From Sweltsa coloradensis (lineage: Eukaryota > Arthropoda > Insecta > Plecoptera > Chloroperlidae): a stretch of 64,000 nt of DNA. The notes beneath the pieces are model-generated. The model was not told the DNA's origin. It made no database searches and worked only from the letters and a program-made list of their open reading frames with translations. Position 1 is the stretch's first letter. Every line of letters begins with the position of its first letter. The position numbers and the translations under genes are program-made. Of this stretch, positions 1 to 10,727 are shown one piece after another. The stretch covers positions 551,501 to 615,500 of the forward strand of contig JAMZAV010000774.1 in NCBI GenBank assembly GCA_024449915.1, read 5' to 3'.

Positions 1-367
1 GGTTTATTTGGATTAAGGACGCGTCAACCGTTAGGTCATAATTCACCACTCTAGCTTAAGGGGGGGGGGGGGGGCCCATGCTGGTCAGAACCAGCCACGG
101 GTAAGGGGAGGAAGGGGGGTTTCTCACGTCGTGGTCGTCATCGTCTTTGTCATCGTTCGTTGTGCCATTGTCATCGTCACTGGGGGGTCGTCAAGGGAAG
201 GGGGCAAGGTCCCCGACGACGATTGCCAGAGCTCGCCTCTAGTTACGGGGAGTAAGATACTCCGCTCTTACTAGCTGATGCTTGCGGGGTGGGTTTTTTC
301 TCTTGAATCGCCTTTTACGATTAGCAGAGCCATGCTCTGGGCCAATTCTAACCCGGGCTCAGACGGG
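1..367 (-). mobile_element. Family A SINE-like copy
   Basis: A near-complete family A unit. The low-coordinate end is the tail (GGTTTATTTGGATTAAGG). The high-coordinate end is the head, ending near CCCGGGCTCAGACGGGG. It contains a G-run at about 60-74 and the conserved CAGAGCCATGCTCTG hairpin. It is non-coding. Confidence 0.8.
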
Positions 368-369
368 GT

Positions 370-630
370 CTGGAGTGTACAACAGGATTAGTAACTTTAG
401 CATCAATAACTTTCACTCGAGTTGACAAACAAGCTGCGTAGGTAGATTAAAAAACTTTTTCCTCAATGTGCTTATTCTATGTATTTTATATTTAGACAAA
501 ATGAACCAAAGTTGGCCAATTAGAAAGATTACTTAGTTATATTATGTATGTGTAAATTGTATTGTAGTATTTTCCATTTTAATTCATAATAGGCAACAGT
601 CTTTAAATTTCAGAATTTGAACACTGGTTT
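370..630. other. Intronic stretch, nothing recognised
   Basis: AT-rich sequence between two A copies. I see no coding, RNA or repeat signal here. Confidence 0.4.
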
Positions 631-667
631 GGTTTATTTGGATTAATGGTGCGTCAACCGTTAGGTC
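631..667 (-). mobile_element. Family A tail fragment
   Basis: Only the last 37 bp (3' end in minus orientation) of a family A element, as expected for severe 5' truncation. The Ty3/gypsy LTR starts immediately after it. Confidence 0.6.
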
Positions 668-843
668 TGTAATGCGTATTAACTATAATCTTTTATTTCA
701 TTTATATTTCCAACATTCGAGAAGACACCATTTTACACAATAACAACATTCATTTCTTTTATCAACATCATCTCTATAAACACTGCCTACTAGATAACTT
801 GTACATGCACATATGAACTGCCTACTGTATTCCAATCCACACT
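668..843 (-). repeat. Ty3/gypsy 3' LTR
   Basis: Matches 5386-5561 along its length, both starting TGT(A/T)ATGCGTAT and ending ...CCAATCCACACT. It is the downstream LTR for the minus-strand element. Confidence 0.85.
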
Positions 844-846
844 AGA

Positions 847-860
847 TTATCCCCCCCTTA
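847..860 (-). other. Polypurine tract
   Basis: On the minus strand TAAGGGGGGGATAA lies directly next to the 3' LTR, the expected site for plus-strand priming in an LTR retrotransposon. Confidence 0.7.
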
Positions 861-1046
861 AAAGAAGGGTTTCAATCGGTTGAAATGAACAACTATACGC
901 TGTCGAAGACGTCTTCCATTCGGTCCATTTCCATCTGCTTTAATTCGGTAGGTGACGTCGGAAAGACGTTTTTGAATTGTATATGGACCCTCCCAAGGAC
1001 AATGCAATTTTTGTGTACGCCCAGGCTTCACAACATAATTTAACTT

Positions 1047-1960
1047 CTAAACACGATCCCCTTCCTGATATTGATTTCCTGCACATCTTTGGTCGTAATA
1101 GGATTTTTGAATCTTCTGTGAAACATTTAATTTTTTCCGTGTTGCTTGGTGAGCTGCTTCAAGATCATTCCTTAGTTTGAACACATAATCACTCTCTCTT
1201 GCCACTTGTTGTTGAGGTTGGCCAAACACTACATCCAGTGGTGGTTGAACTTCTCTTCCAAACATAAGAAAATGTGGACTGAATTGAGTAGATGCTTGAG
1301 GACTTGAACGATATGCCATCATTACATGTGTAATCTGTCGTGTAAGGTGGTCTGTTATCATTTACCCATTTGCTAAGCATTTCATGAAGCGTTCGGTTAA
1401 AACGTTCAACTAAGCTATCACCTTGGGGATGGTACGGTGAGGTTCTTGTTTTTGTCATGCCTAACATCCGACACATCTCCTGAAACAGCCGTGATTCAAA
1501 CTGTCGACCTTGATCGCTGTGGATTTCCATAGGAGCCCCAAATCAACATATGAACTCGGTAACTAGTCTTCAGCAACAGTTTCAGCTTCTTTATTTGGAA
1601 CTGCATACGCTTCGACCCATTTTGTGAAATGATCGGCCACTACTATGATGTACTTATTATTTCTTGTTGACAAAGTCAAGGGTCCCAGTATATCAAGTGA
1701 TACTCTTTGAAGTGGAAAACCTGATCCATAGCTTACTAGTGGTGCCCTCAACCCTGGTATAGGGGCTCTGCGGCTGCAACAAGCTGTGCACCTCTTACAC
1801 CATAAATAAGTCCTCACGCATTCCTGGCCAATAAAACCTTCCTCGAACCTTTTCCAAAGTTTTAGATATCCCTAAGTGACCTCCTGTTGGTGAACTATGG
1901 AGTTCGTTTAATACCTCCGAGATCAAACTTCTCGGTAGTAGAAGCTGTAAGCTGTCTGGA
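1047..1960 (-). pseudogene. Ty3/gypsy integrase region
   Basis: Three overlapping frame fragments carry an integrase: the zinc-binding part (HLGISKTLEKVRGRFYWPGM, then KRCTACC), the first catalytic Asp region (SLDILGPL), the second Asp (EIHSDQGRQFES) and the catalytic Glu (DSLVERFNRTL). The layout matches the DDE integrase that follows RNase H in Ty3/gypsy pol. Frameshifts near 1540 and 1800 separate the parts, so no intact enzyme can be made. Confidence 0.85.
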
Positions 1961-2199
1961 TGATTATCTTCTTCACACAACGTAGATACTAGTCCATTCT
2001 TTTCCAAAAGACGACTCCATTGAGCCCATAAACTCAAAACCGTTTTCCCCATTGGAGCTACTTCAAAATAAGATGGTTTTGCGCCATTTCTTATCCAATG
2101 TACAACGTGAAATAATGCACTGTCCTCAGCTTGCAAAGATGTAAGTTCTTCATTTGACCATTTTGGTACCCATGATGTATCAATATTCAACACAATCTC

Positions 2200-3576
2200 T
2201 GGAACTGACTTGATTATGGGTTGACGAGACAGTCCATCTGCATTCCCATGGTTCTTTCCAGGGCGATGTTGAATCTCGAAGTCAAACTCTTCGAGTTGCT
2301 CCAACCATCTAGCCGCTTGTCCTTCTGGGTCTTTAAACGAACGAAGCCACCGAAGTGCGCTATGATCTGTTCTTGCTAGAAACCGCTTACCATAGAGATA
2401 GTGTCGAAAGTGTTGCGCTGACTTGAGTAGTGCAAGCATCTCCCTTCTTGTAACACTGTAGTTTATCTCAGTTTTTGTAAGAGTGCGACTGAAATATGCA
2501 ACAACACGTTCCACTCCATCTTGTATCTGGCTCAGTACACCACCAATGCCTGTTCCACTTGCATCAGTATCCAGTATGAACTGACACTCCGGCTGAGGAT
2601 GTGTTAATACGGAACTTGACACCAAACAATTTTTTAATTGCAGGAAGGCACTATCACACTCTTCGTTCCAAACATATTTAGTACCTTTTTGAGTAAGCCG
2701 ATAAAGTGGAGAAGCAATGTCAGCAAAGGATTTAACAAATCTTTGATAATATGAAGCAGTCCCTAAAAATGAACGTAGTTCCTCAACTGTAGATGGAATA
2801 GACCATTTAGCAATTGCAGATACTTTCTCCAAATCAGTTGAGATACCTTTTGCCGAAATAACATGACCTAGAAACTGTACCTTTTCTTGAAAAAGCTCGC
2901 ACTTGGATGGTTTAACTTTCAACCCCGCTTCTCTCAAACGCTGAAATACTTCTCGAAGACCAATCATGTGTAAATCAAAGTTTCGGGAAAAAACAATAAC
3001 ATCATCCAGGTATACCATAGTAGTAGACCAGTTTAATCCGGCTAGAACCAAGTCCATTAGACGCTGAAATGTGCTAGGTCCATTGCACAACCCAAAATTG
3101 GTAAAACTTTAAATTGGTACAAACCACCCCATGATGTAGCAAAAGCAGTTTTTTCTCGATCTTCTGGAGCAACCTCACATTGATAGTAAGCACTCGCCAG
3201 GTCTAGCTTGGAAAATAACCGTGCCGAACTAAATGAATCCATCATGTCACCCATACGAGGAAGAGGATACGCATCCTTGGTAGTGACGTCATTCAAGCGG
3301 CGATAATCAATGCAAAATCTCATTGATCCATCTTTCTTCATTAACTAGGGCGACAGTAGCACTCCAAGGAGACACAGATGGCTGAATCACTTCTTGATTA
3401 AGCATATCATCAACAATCTTCTTAGTTTCTTCCCGGTGGTGAAGAGGTATTCTCCGTGGAGGTTGACGCACCGGCATAGCATTCCCAGTAACAATGCGGT
3501 GATAAGTAAGCTTAGTCCTACCAAGATCATGAGCTCCGTACGAGCAAACATCTTCAAATTCATCTATTAATCTCAC
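2200..3576 (-). pseudogene. Ty3/gypsy reverse transcriptase and RNase H
   Basis: RT motifs occur in order: CIDYRRLNDVT, FSKLDLASAYYQ and YLDDVIVFSR, where YLDD is the active-site variant of YxDD. RNase H follows with LDTDASGTGIGGVLS, ARTDHSALRWL and HRPGKNHGNADGLSR, which hold catalytic Asp and His positions. The RT is split by frameshifts near 3330 and 3070. The longest open piece runs 3090 to 1795 and continues toward the integrase. Confidence 0.9.
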
Positions 3577-3592
3577 AATATCATTAGCTTGT

Positions 3593-4440
3593 TTAGTTGA
3601 TAAAATGATCTAGGTAAAAATTAAACAATTGAGAAGCAGGACACCTGTTTGCAGATGTATCCACTTGGCACACTTCAACTGGTGGCGTCCAAGAGCAAAA
3701 TTCTCCAACGGTTGTCCCTTTGTATAATGTTATCGGTTTACTGGTTGAATTTAAAACACGTATTGGCATGTGTGGACCATCTCCTTTAACCAGAACTCTA
3801 GCCACTAGCACCCCAGTCTTTCCAACAAAAGATTGGGTCGGTTCTAGGAATCCTTCTTTTGGAGCTATTCCACGAAATTTACCTCTAATTAAATACTCTT
3901 GTCCGGTAGGTACTACCACCGTCTCCGCTATGGATACATGACACACTTGATGAGTTGCATTACTGTTAGGCCTACCTATTGTTATTGGCGTAATTTGACC
4001 CTCTAATCGTAACATATGTTGAGATATTAAAACATCACCTTCGTGCTTTTCTAAGAAGTCAGTCCCCAGAATGCACTGCTTGTAATTCCTTCCATAATAA
4101 ACATTGGGTGGACCCAAGTCTTCTTCCAAATCTGTAGATTTACATCAACAACTCCTTTTGTAGCCATGAATTCACCACTTGCGTTGACAACATTCAAACT
4201 AGAGTCTCGTAACTGGTTTTTATTCCCTTTTGAATCTTTCCACTCTTCGTATCGTAGTAATGAAATAGCAGCACCTGTATCGATAAAAATATCCATGTCA
4301 AGATTTTGTACCTTTCCCTTTGTAAACACAGCATCGCCACCGGCCACATTTCCTATAATTGTGGTAGGCCTAGTATGATCCGAATCAAGTATATTTTTCT
4401 TGGATGGCTCCCCACATTGGGCATGTGTGCCAGCCTCCAC
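3593..4440 (-). pseudogene. Ty3/gypsy aspartic protease region
   Basis: DIFIDTGAAISLL holds the D-T-G catalytic triad of a retropepsin. Further on, CILGTDFLEKHEG is the typical ILG-x-DFL segment of the same fold. The two parts lie in different frames joined around 4051-4129. The order gag-protease-RT agrees with Ty3/gypsy pol. Confidence 0.8.
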
Positions 4441-5261
4441 TAGTTTCCCTGATGTGGCTGACTCCCATGGAAATATCTTGGCTGATACTCAGCCCGAAAA
4501 TCTAGCGGAAACATAGGGCTTGAATGTGTTTGAGCTTGTCTTGCATTAGGGCAATTTACATGTCGATGTCCTAGCTGCCCAGAACTCCAGCATTTCATCT
4601 GAGATCTAGGCCTATAATGAGGCCTTGACTGAATGTTCTCTTGCTGCCTTGCCGTCACAGCTTCATGGTATCTGTCATTGCTTGCATGGCTATTGTGTTA
4701 CTTTTTAGCAACTCCTCCAGTGCATGAACACTATTTGACGGTCCAGGACTTACTGTACAAAGGTCTCTCTTTCCACATTGCAAATTTACTTCTTGTTCCG
4801 AAGCAACTTTCGTAGCAGCTTCTCATGTTCGTGAACAAGCCTGACGTACTAGCTGACGCAAATTGCCTTCACCTAAAGCTTCTAGAAACTGATCACGGGT
4901 AAGCTCATCACGAGTACCATGGTCCATGTTAGGGTAGGCTCTAGCAGCTAATTTCTTCATCTCGCGACATAAAGTGTCTACAGTCTCCGATAGTTGTCGT
5001 CGCCTCATGCAAAAAGCAGTTTTGTGTAGCTCAATTTCCTCTGGTGGTTCTAGTTTTAAGTGTAACGCTCTGCACAATTCCATAATCAATTTTTACTTCT
5101 GGAGAAATATCCTCAAACTTGTCGGCGGCTCTTTCGTCCAAACTCACTGCCAAAAACTCACATTTTTCAACATCTGACCACTTATTAATAACGGAAATTT
5201 TTACAAAATGTTGCAACCACTCGCACCAACTTTCAGACTCACCTGTAAATTCTCGAGGCAT
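4440..5261 (-). pseudogene. Ty3/gypsy gag region
   Basis: Fragments in several frames show a gag-like region: REFTGESESWCEWLQHFVKI near the start, helical segments after it, and a nucleocapsid knuckle CWSSGQLGHRHVNC near 4570. The second Cys of the CxxC..H....C knuckle is replaced by Ser, so the zinc site looks damaged. Frameshifts occur near 5060 and 4820. Confidence 0.75.
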
Positions 5262-5367
5262 TTAAATAGGACGTTTGGTCACTAAAAAAACTCCCGGGTC
5301 CACCATTGTTTCTGGTTGTCTTCTTGGCATTACGTTTTACAAAAGGAAATCCATTTGCTTTTAGTTA

Positions 5368-5384
5368 TCCCACCGCTGCCACCA
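5368..5384 (-). other. Primer-binding site, tRNA-Leu type
   Basis: The plus strand reads TCCCACCGCTGCCACCA, the 3' end of animal tRNA-Leu (AAG/TAG group) including CCA. The minus-strand element therefore has the complementary primer site one base from its 5' LTR. Confidence 0.8.
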
Positions 5385-5385
5385 A

Positions 5386-5561
5386 TGTTATGCGTATCAA
5401 CTATTTAATCTTTTATTTCTTTAATATTTCCAACAATAGAGAAGACACCATTTAACACAATAACAACATTCATTTCTTTTATCAACAACATCTCTAAACA
5501 TTGCCTACTAGATAACTTGTACATGTACATATGAACTGCCTAGTGTATTCCAATCCACACT
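5386..5561 (-). repeat. Ty3/gypsy 5' LTR
   Basis: Partner of the LTR at 668-843. It ends 29 bp from the splice donor of exon 5591-5794. Confidence 0.85.
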
Positions 5562-5590
5562 TCAGGTCTATACCAAGATGGTGGTCTCAC

Positions 5591-5794
5591 CTGCGCCATG
5601 GCCAGCTCGTATCCGATGAAGATCGTGTGGAGCTGCTCGTGCTGGCGGATCTCGGACCAGTTGTTCTCCTCGGAGTTGCCTCGGTCTTCCCTCGTGGACA
5701 GCCACAGCTTGAGGCGGATCCGACCCTGGATGTTGGAGCGCTGGGTTCGAGCCTCGAGCTTGTACCAGCAGTCCAGGCCGGTGGAGGGGATGTC
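5591..5794 (-). CDS. unc-13-4: Unc13-4-like exon: C2 end and start of next region
   Basis: The exon is 204 bp (68 codons, phase 0 to 0), with acceptor CTCCCCAG and donor GTGAGA. It opens with DIPSTGLDCWYKLEART, then GRIRLKLWLSTREDRG, the last C2 strand pattern G-I-x-L-x-L. It continues into an acidic, helical-looking stretch (EENNWSEIRQHEQLH) that in this family leads to the MUN domain. A Ty3/gypsy LTR ends 29 bp beyond the donor, inside the following intron. Confidence 0.86.
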
Positions 5795-6183
5795 CTGGGG
5801 AGGGGGTAACCGTCAGGGGGAGAAGCTTTGATCTAGGCTTGGAACTGCAGGGATATAAGATTGGTTTTGGAATTCAAGTACTCCATCCTCGTTGAATTCA
5901 ATTGCACTGGTTAAAAATAATTTAATGCCCATTAATTTCAATGGCGAACATATTTCCAAGGCTCGATAAATAATTTAAAAATACAAACAAGTAGGAAAAC
6001 CAAAATTACAGTTAAATTAATGCCTTGAGTTTATTTAATCTGGTAAGTGATGTTAATGGTTCTCTCAATTTAAATGTTAGAGCCTTTACACAAACGTACG
6101 GGTACGTCGTTAGGGCATGTCCCCTAAAAAAAAACGTAAGTTACTAAGCAACAAATCTGGGTTTCACTAATGCCCGCACTTAC

Positions 6184-6340
6184 CTGTAGAGGGACATTGA
6201 CGCAGCCGAGGAAGTCGTCTGCGCTCCCTGATCTAGCGCTCTGAGCAATCTGCTTGAAGAAGCGACCCAGGCCCTTGACCCCTCGCACCTCGTTCAGCTT
6301 GCTCACAGCATCAAACACACTGGACTCGTCATCGTGGTCC
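6184..6340 (-). CDS. unc-13-4: Unc13-4-like exon: late C2 strands
   Basis: The exon is 157 bp, with acceptor TTCTTTCAG and donor GTAAGT. Its first base completes the Leu codon begun in exon 26560-26715. It encodes [33 protein letters not shown] and [12 protein letters not shown]. The DxxLG...PL segment is the typical C2 strand 6-7 region in Unc13-family proteins. It ends in phase 0, which fits exon 5591-5794. The reading frame is open and the sequence is GC-richer than the surrounding intron. Confidence 0.85.
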
Positions 6341-6633
6341 CTGAAAGAAGCCACGGGGTGGATTAGAAGGCCCCCATTGAAATGAGAAAAGACGATATTA
6401 TCATTCATAGACATTCTATCGATAATTAAATTATCGGAATTTTTCGAATCCTTTCCATTATAGAAGTAAAAAAAGTAAAAATATACAATCATCAGCAACT
6501 GAATATACAAACTTCTCTATTCCTTGTGGGGAAACCTTCCCAGGGTCAATTTCTGACTCTCTTTAAGTCTACTAAGAAGATATTTGGGTGTTTAAATAGT
6601 TAGGAAGGTAATAAAAAGGAAAATATAAATTTT

Positions 6634-6930
6634 ATTTGGACTAGGGTGAGTCGACCATTAGGTCATGGGTATTTTTCTTTTTTTTTTTTGGGGGGGGGGG
6701 GGGTTAAGGCGCGTCAACAGTTTGGTCATAATGCACCACTCTAGCCTAGGGGAGGAGCCCATGCTGGTCAGAACCAGCAACGGGCAGGGGGAGGAAAAGG
6801 GGGTTGTCAGGGTTGACGTCGTCGGGGAGGCCATCAAAGGGAGGGAGCTGGTTCCCTACATACCAGCTTATCATGCACTGTGATGAGCAGATCTGTGCTC
6901 TGGGCCAAATTCTACCCCGGCACCATACGG
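6634..6930 (-). mobile_element. Family A: tail fragment plus shortened copy
   Basis: A diverged tail (6634-6668), a T-run/G-run, then a second A copy (6703-6930) with an internal deletion, ending at CTCTGGGCCAAATTCTACCCCGG. Confidence 0.65.
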
Positions 6931-6964
6931 CGAATGAAGACGGAATTGAAAAACTTAAAACAAA

Positions 6965-7330
6965 CTAGACTTGAGAAACTAGGGCGCTTCAACCCGGTTC
7001 TAGGTCATATTGCGCCGCCTGTGATATTGTAAATTAATGAATTGCGTTTGCTGTGTGTTTGATTTTTTTATAATTATTTCTAAGTTTACAAATGAAAAGT
7101 AAATAATAAAGTTGATGGTGATGGCGAAAGAAAACTGATTTGATTGCAAAATTTAAAGTTTATAACGTGAATTAAATTTGGTTAAACAAATTGCTTAGAA
7201 TGAGAAATTTAGAAAGTTTGTCGCCAGTTCTTCATTTGATTGGGAGAGACCCAATCGCGTGCGCAAGGCATCATATTTGGTACATTCTGCTAACATATTA
7301 TGATGTTCTGTCAATTCTTTACAGTTCCTA
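6965..7330 (-). mobile_element. Family B LINE, 5'-truncated 3' end
   Basis: Starts with the tail GAGAAACTAGGGCGCTTCAA and runs into the C-terminal LINE region (GATTGGGAGAGA...CGCGTGCGCAAGGCATCAT). Minus orientation. Confidence 0.75.
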
Positions 7331-7431
7331 TTAATTACTTTTGAAAGCCTTGATTAAATATTTAGTCAGGTTTGCTAGTGGCGTGTATCGCACTCGGGAC
7401 CTCCTAAATCGGTACCAGGCAAGGCATGGAT

Positions 7432-7806
7432 TAGTTTATTTAGATTAAGGACGCGTCAACCGTTAGGTCATAATGCACCACTCTAACCTGGGGAAGGGGG
7501 GGGGGGGAGGGGCCCATACTGGTCAGAACCAGCCACGGGTAAGGGGAGGAAAGGGGATTCTCACGTCACGGTCGTCATTGTCTTCGCCATCGTTCGTGGT
7601 GTCATTGTCGTCATCGTCGTCGAGGGGTCGTCAAGGGAAGGGGGCAAGGTCCCCGACGACGATTGCCAGAGCTCGCCTCTATTTTCGGGGAGTAAAATAC
7701 TACCCTTCTTTCTAGCTGATGTTTACGAGGTAGACTTTTTTTCTTGAATCGCCTTGTACGATTAGCAGAGCCATGCTCTGGGCCAATTCTACCCCGGGCC
7801 CAGACG
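7432..7806 (-). mobile_element. Family A copy, near full length
   Basis: Runs from the TTTATTTAGATTAAGG tail to the CCCGGGCCCAGACG head, with a G-run near 7497-7507. Confidence 0.8.
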
Positions 7807-9125
7807 CTGCATGAGGCATGGTATCGTCCTTCACCCTCATCTTCCACCACTCAACGCCTCGGTAGCCTAAGAACATTACTATGAGACGTTAAGCAACAAA
7901 ATCAACATCATCATCATCATCACCATCATCAAGCGGTTGATCATTGGCAAAACGCTAGTTGTTGATTTATGCCAATTCTGGTGCATAAAGCAAAAGTATT
8001 GATATAAACTGACTGTATGACCTTTGTGCTGTGCCAAACCATTGTGGCAAAGTAATGCAATAGTATTCGATATTTATTTAGTATCTGTAGCAAAAGGAGC
8101 TTTTACTGAAAACATTGCTTTTGCTTGGGTTGTTTTCTGAGATGGGAATAATGGCAGGATCACAGAAACACAGTGTTGGCTTTAAAGAAAAAGTAGCATA
8201 ATGAAACTTAAGTTTTCTTGTAGTACTTTAGTTATCTAAGATGTTGAATAAATTGAATCTTGTTCACGTTCCATTTACAAAGTCAACATCCCCCCCCTCT
8301 CTCTCTCTCTCTCCCTTCCTCTCACTCTCTCTCGCTCTTTCTCCATTTAATACTGGGGAGCCGTATAACACAATATTCTTCAATCAGACTCTGACATTTC
8401 AGCCCGGCCTGGACATTCCTCGCTTAAAAACACAATTATTTAATGTTCCTTTGTCTAGAGTCGAATTGTCATCGTTTTTCACTCGATCTGTTCAACCGAA
8501 TTCCAATTTCAGTTGCTCTCTTCTCTTCTCTTTCCTCCAAGCAAGCGTACGGTAGGTTTCCCTCTTCACATCGCCATGGCAACGCGAACAGGTAGGCGTG
8601 ATTGGATGTGAACCTTCAGCCGACGTAACTGTGAATCACCCCTAGGAAATATGATACCGTTTTCTTTCTTCCATGTTTGCTTTTTACATCGTCTTATTGC
8701 CAGCTTGTTTCCGGAGCTTAGAAAACTTTCACAGTTCGCGAGAAAAATGTAAGACACGTTTTTATTAGAAAAATGAGTTAATGTTTTATTTCGGAAACTT
8801 TACAATATTCTTTTACACGACATCGTGGATGTCAGGCTCGCAGTGTCACTTTCTCTAGTATTAAATCACGAACAACTTTTTTAGAGATGGGTCGGCTTAT
8901 ATTTCTTGTCTAGAAATTATTATAAAATTGAAATATGTATTTTTGATAAAAAAGCTCTGCACGCGTTTTCATGATGAAGGCCCGACTGGTAACCGTAGTT
9001 TATAACAACCTTATACGTGACTACAAACACGATTACTCGTAAACTGAAGAGCAACGCGTGAGACCAAAGAGTGAGACAGTGATGGAAAGTCACGGGCTCG
9101 AAACACCAAGTAAGCAGCTAGTGAC
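7807..9125. other. Gene-poor intron with CT microsatellite
   Basis: No coding evidence. A pyrimidine-rich CT/C tract lies at 8290-8343. The open frames over it are low complexity (Ser/Leu-rich) and I do not accept them as genes. Confidence 0.5.
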
Positions 9126-9325
9126 GATGACGTGAGAAACTAGGGCGCTTCAACCGGTTAGGTCATACTGTGCCGCCTGTGATATTGTGAGTTTAATGTA
9201 ATAAGTTTATTGAGTTTGATGATTATATTGTTTTCTAAGAATAACATTGAATATATTTAAATATAAAAAATATGATAAATAATAAATTAAATGTGTTTGA
9301 TGTGAATTGGATTTACAAGATTGGA
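9126..9325 (-). mobile_element. Family B LINE tail
   Basis: GACGTGAGAAACTAGGGCGC through GTGATATTG and the AT-rich 3' UTR, to TGTTTGATGTGAATTGGATT. Confidence 0.75.
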
Positions 9326-9331
9326 TTGATT

Positions 9332-9676
9332 CATGAGTTTACGGGTGCGTCAACCGTCAGGTGACAAATCGCCACTCTAGCGTAGGGGGTATGGGGAGGA
9401 ATGTCTTATTCAGAACCAGCCACGGGTATAGGCTGAGAAAAGAGGGGTTCTCACGTCCTCGTCTTTGTCATCGTTCTTGGTGTCACTGTCTTCGTCGTCG
9501 GGGAGGACGTAAAGGGGAAGGGGAGGTGTCCCCGACGACGATTGCCAGAACTCACCTCTGGTTTCGGGGAGTTATGTACTTCCCTATATATACTAGCTGA
9601 TGTTGGCGAGATGGACTTTTTCTCTTTTCTCAACTTTTACAATTAGCAAAACCATTCTACCCCGGACCCAGACGGA
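9332..9676 (-). mobile_element. Family A copy
   Basis: Diverged near-complete A unit, with tail TACGGGTGCGTCAACCG and head ACCCCGGACCCAGACGG. Confidence 0.75.
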
Positions 9677-9710
9677 GGGCAATATAAATAATAATATTAA
9701 AAACTGAGAG

Positions 9711-10218
9711 TAGATTTGGTCTAAGGGCGCGACAACCGTTAGGTCATAATGCGTTACTCCAGACTGGGGGATATGGTAAGGAAAGACCCGTGCTGCACCG
9801 ATCTAGCTACGGGAAGGAGGAGGAGTGGGGGGAGGGTTCTCACGTCGCGGTCGTCATCGTCTTTGTCTTCGTTCGTTGTGTCATTGTCATCGTCGCCGGG
9901 GGGTCGTCAAGGGAAGGGGGCAAGGTCCCCGACAACGATTGCCAGAGCTCGCCTCTAGTTTCGGGGAGTATAAGATACTCCGCTCTTACTAGCTGATGTT
10001 TGCGAGGTGGACTTTTTCTCTTGAATCGCCTTTTACGATTAGCAGAGCCATGCTCTGGGCCAATTCTACCCCAGGCCCAGACGGGGGTGGAAAAGGGGGA
10101 GGTGTCCCCAAAGACGATAGACAGAGCTCGCCTCTAGTTTCGGGGAGTAATATAAACTACCCTTCTTACTAGATGATGTTTGTGAGGTGGAATTTTTCTC
10201 TTGAATCACCTTGTACGA

Positions 10219-10220
<2 letters not shown>
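9711..10220 (-). mobile_element. Family A copy plus extra head segment
   Basis: A full A unit (9711-10086) followed directly by the head half of another (10087-10220). The second ends in an AAAT microsatellite. Confidence 0.75.
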
Positions 10221-10254
<34 letters not shown>

Positions 10255-10257
10255 ATA
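10219..10257. repeat. (AAAT)n microsatellite
   Basis: About ten uninterrupted AAAT units. Confidence 0.9.
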
Positions 10258-10302
10258 CATTTTTATTTAGAGTGTACCCTCTCAGTTATACAACTGATTT
10301 TC

Positions 10303-10727
10303 AGTGGGGGACTTTAAATCAAAGCGACAAAGCCAACGCAAGCCAGAGCGCTGCAGAGCTTGCTCTGGACCAATTCTACCCCGGTCCCAGACGGTTGAGA
10401 GATTATCAAATATGAGCGTGGGGGACTTTAAATCAAAGCGACCAAGCCAACGCTGCAGAGCCTGGCTCTGGACCAATTCTACCCCGGTCCCAGACGGTTG
10501 AGAGATTATCAAATATGAGCGTGGGGGACTTTAAATCAAAGCGACCAAGCCAACGCTGCAGAGCCTTGCTCTGGACTAATTCTACCCCGGTCCCAGACGG
10601 TTGAGAGATTATCAAATATGAGCGTGGGGGACTTTAAATCAAAGCGACAAGCCAACGCTGCAGAGCCTGGCTCTGGACCAATTCTACCCCGGTCCCAGAC
10701 GGTTGAGAGATTATCAAATATGAGCGT
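10303..10727. repeat. Minisatellite of 103-115 bp, four units
   Basis: Units start at 10303, 10418, 10521 and 10624 with GTGGGGGACTTTAAATC. Each contains CTGGACCAATTCTACCCCGG and GTCCCAGACGG, a relative of the head end of family A. The first unit has a 12-bp insertion. Open frames across it (RIGPEQALQR-like) are repeat artefacts. Confidence 0.85.

Larger units (their letters stand above)
668..5561 (-). mobile_element. Ty3/gypsy LTR retrotransposon, decayed
   Basis: The 4,894-bp element has two 176-bp LTRs, a primer-binding site, a polypurine tract and, in order on the minus strand, gag, protease, RT, RNase H and integrase. Reading frames are broken at several points (near 5060, 4820, 4120, 3580, 3330, 3070, 1800 and 1540), so it is not autonomous now. 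AGGTC occurs at 663-667 and 5564-5568 and may be the target duplication, offset by two bases from the right LTR end. The LTRs differ by scattered substitutions and small indels, so the insertion is not very recent. Confidence 0.9.

Noticed and set aside
1047..5261. Domesticated gag-pol gene
   Set aside because: Several frameshifts, paired LTRs and a damaged zinc knuckle indicate a decayed retrotransposon.
8241..8555. 104-residue Ser/Leu-rich frame
   Set aside because: It covers a CT-rich low-complexity tract; no motif or splice context.
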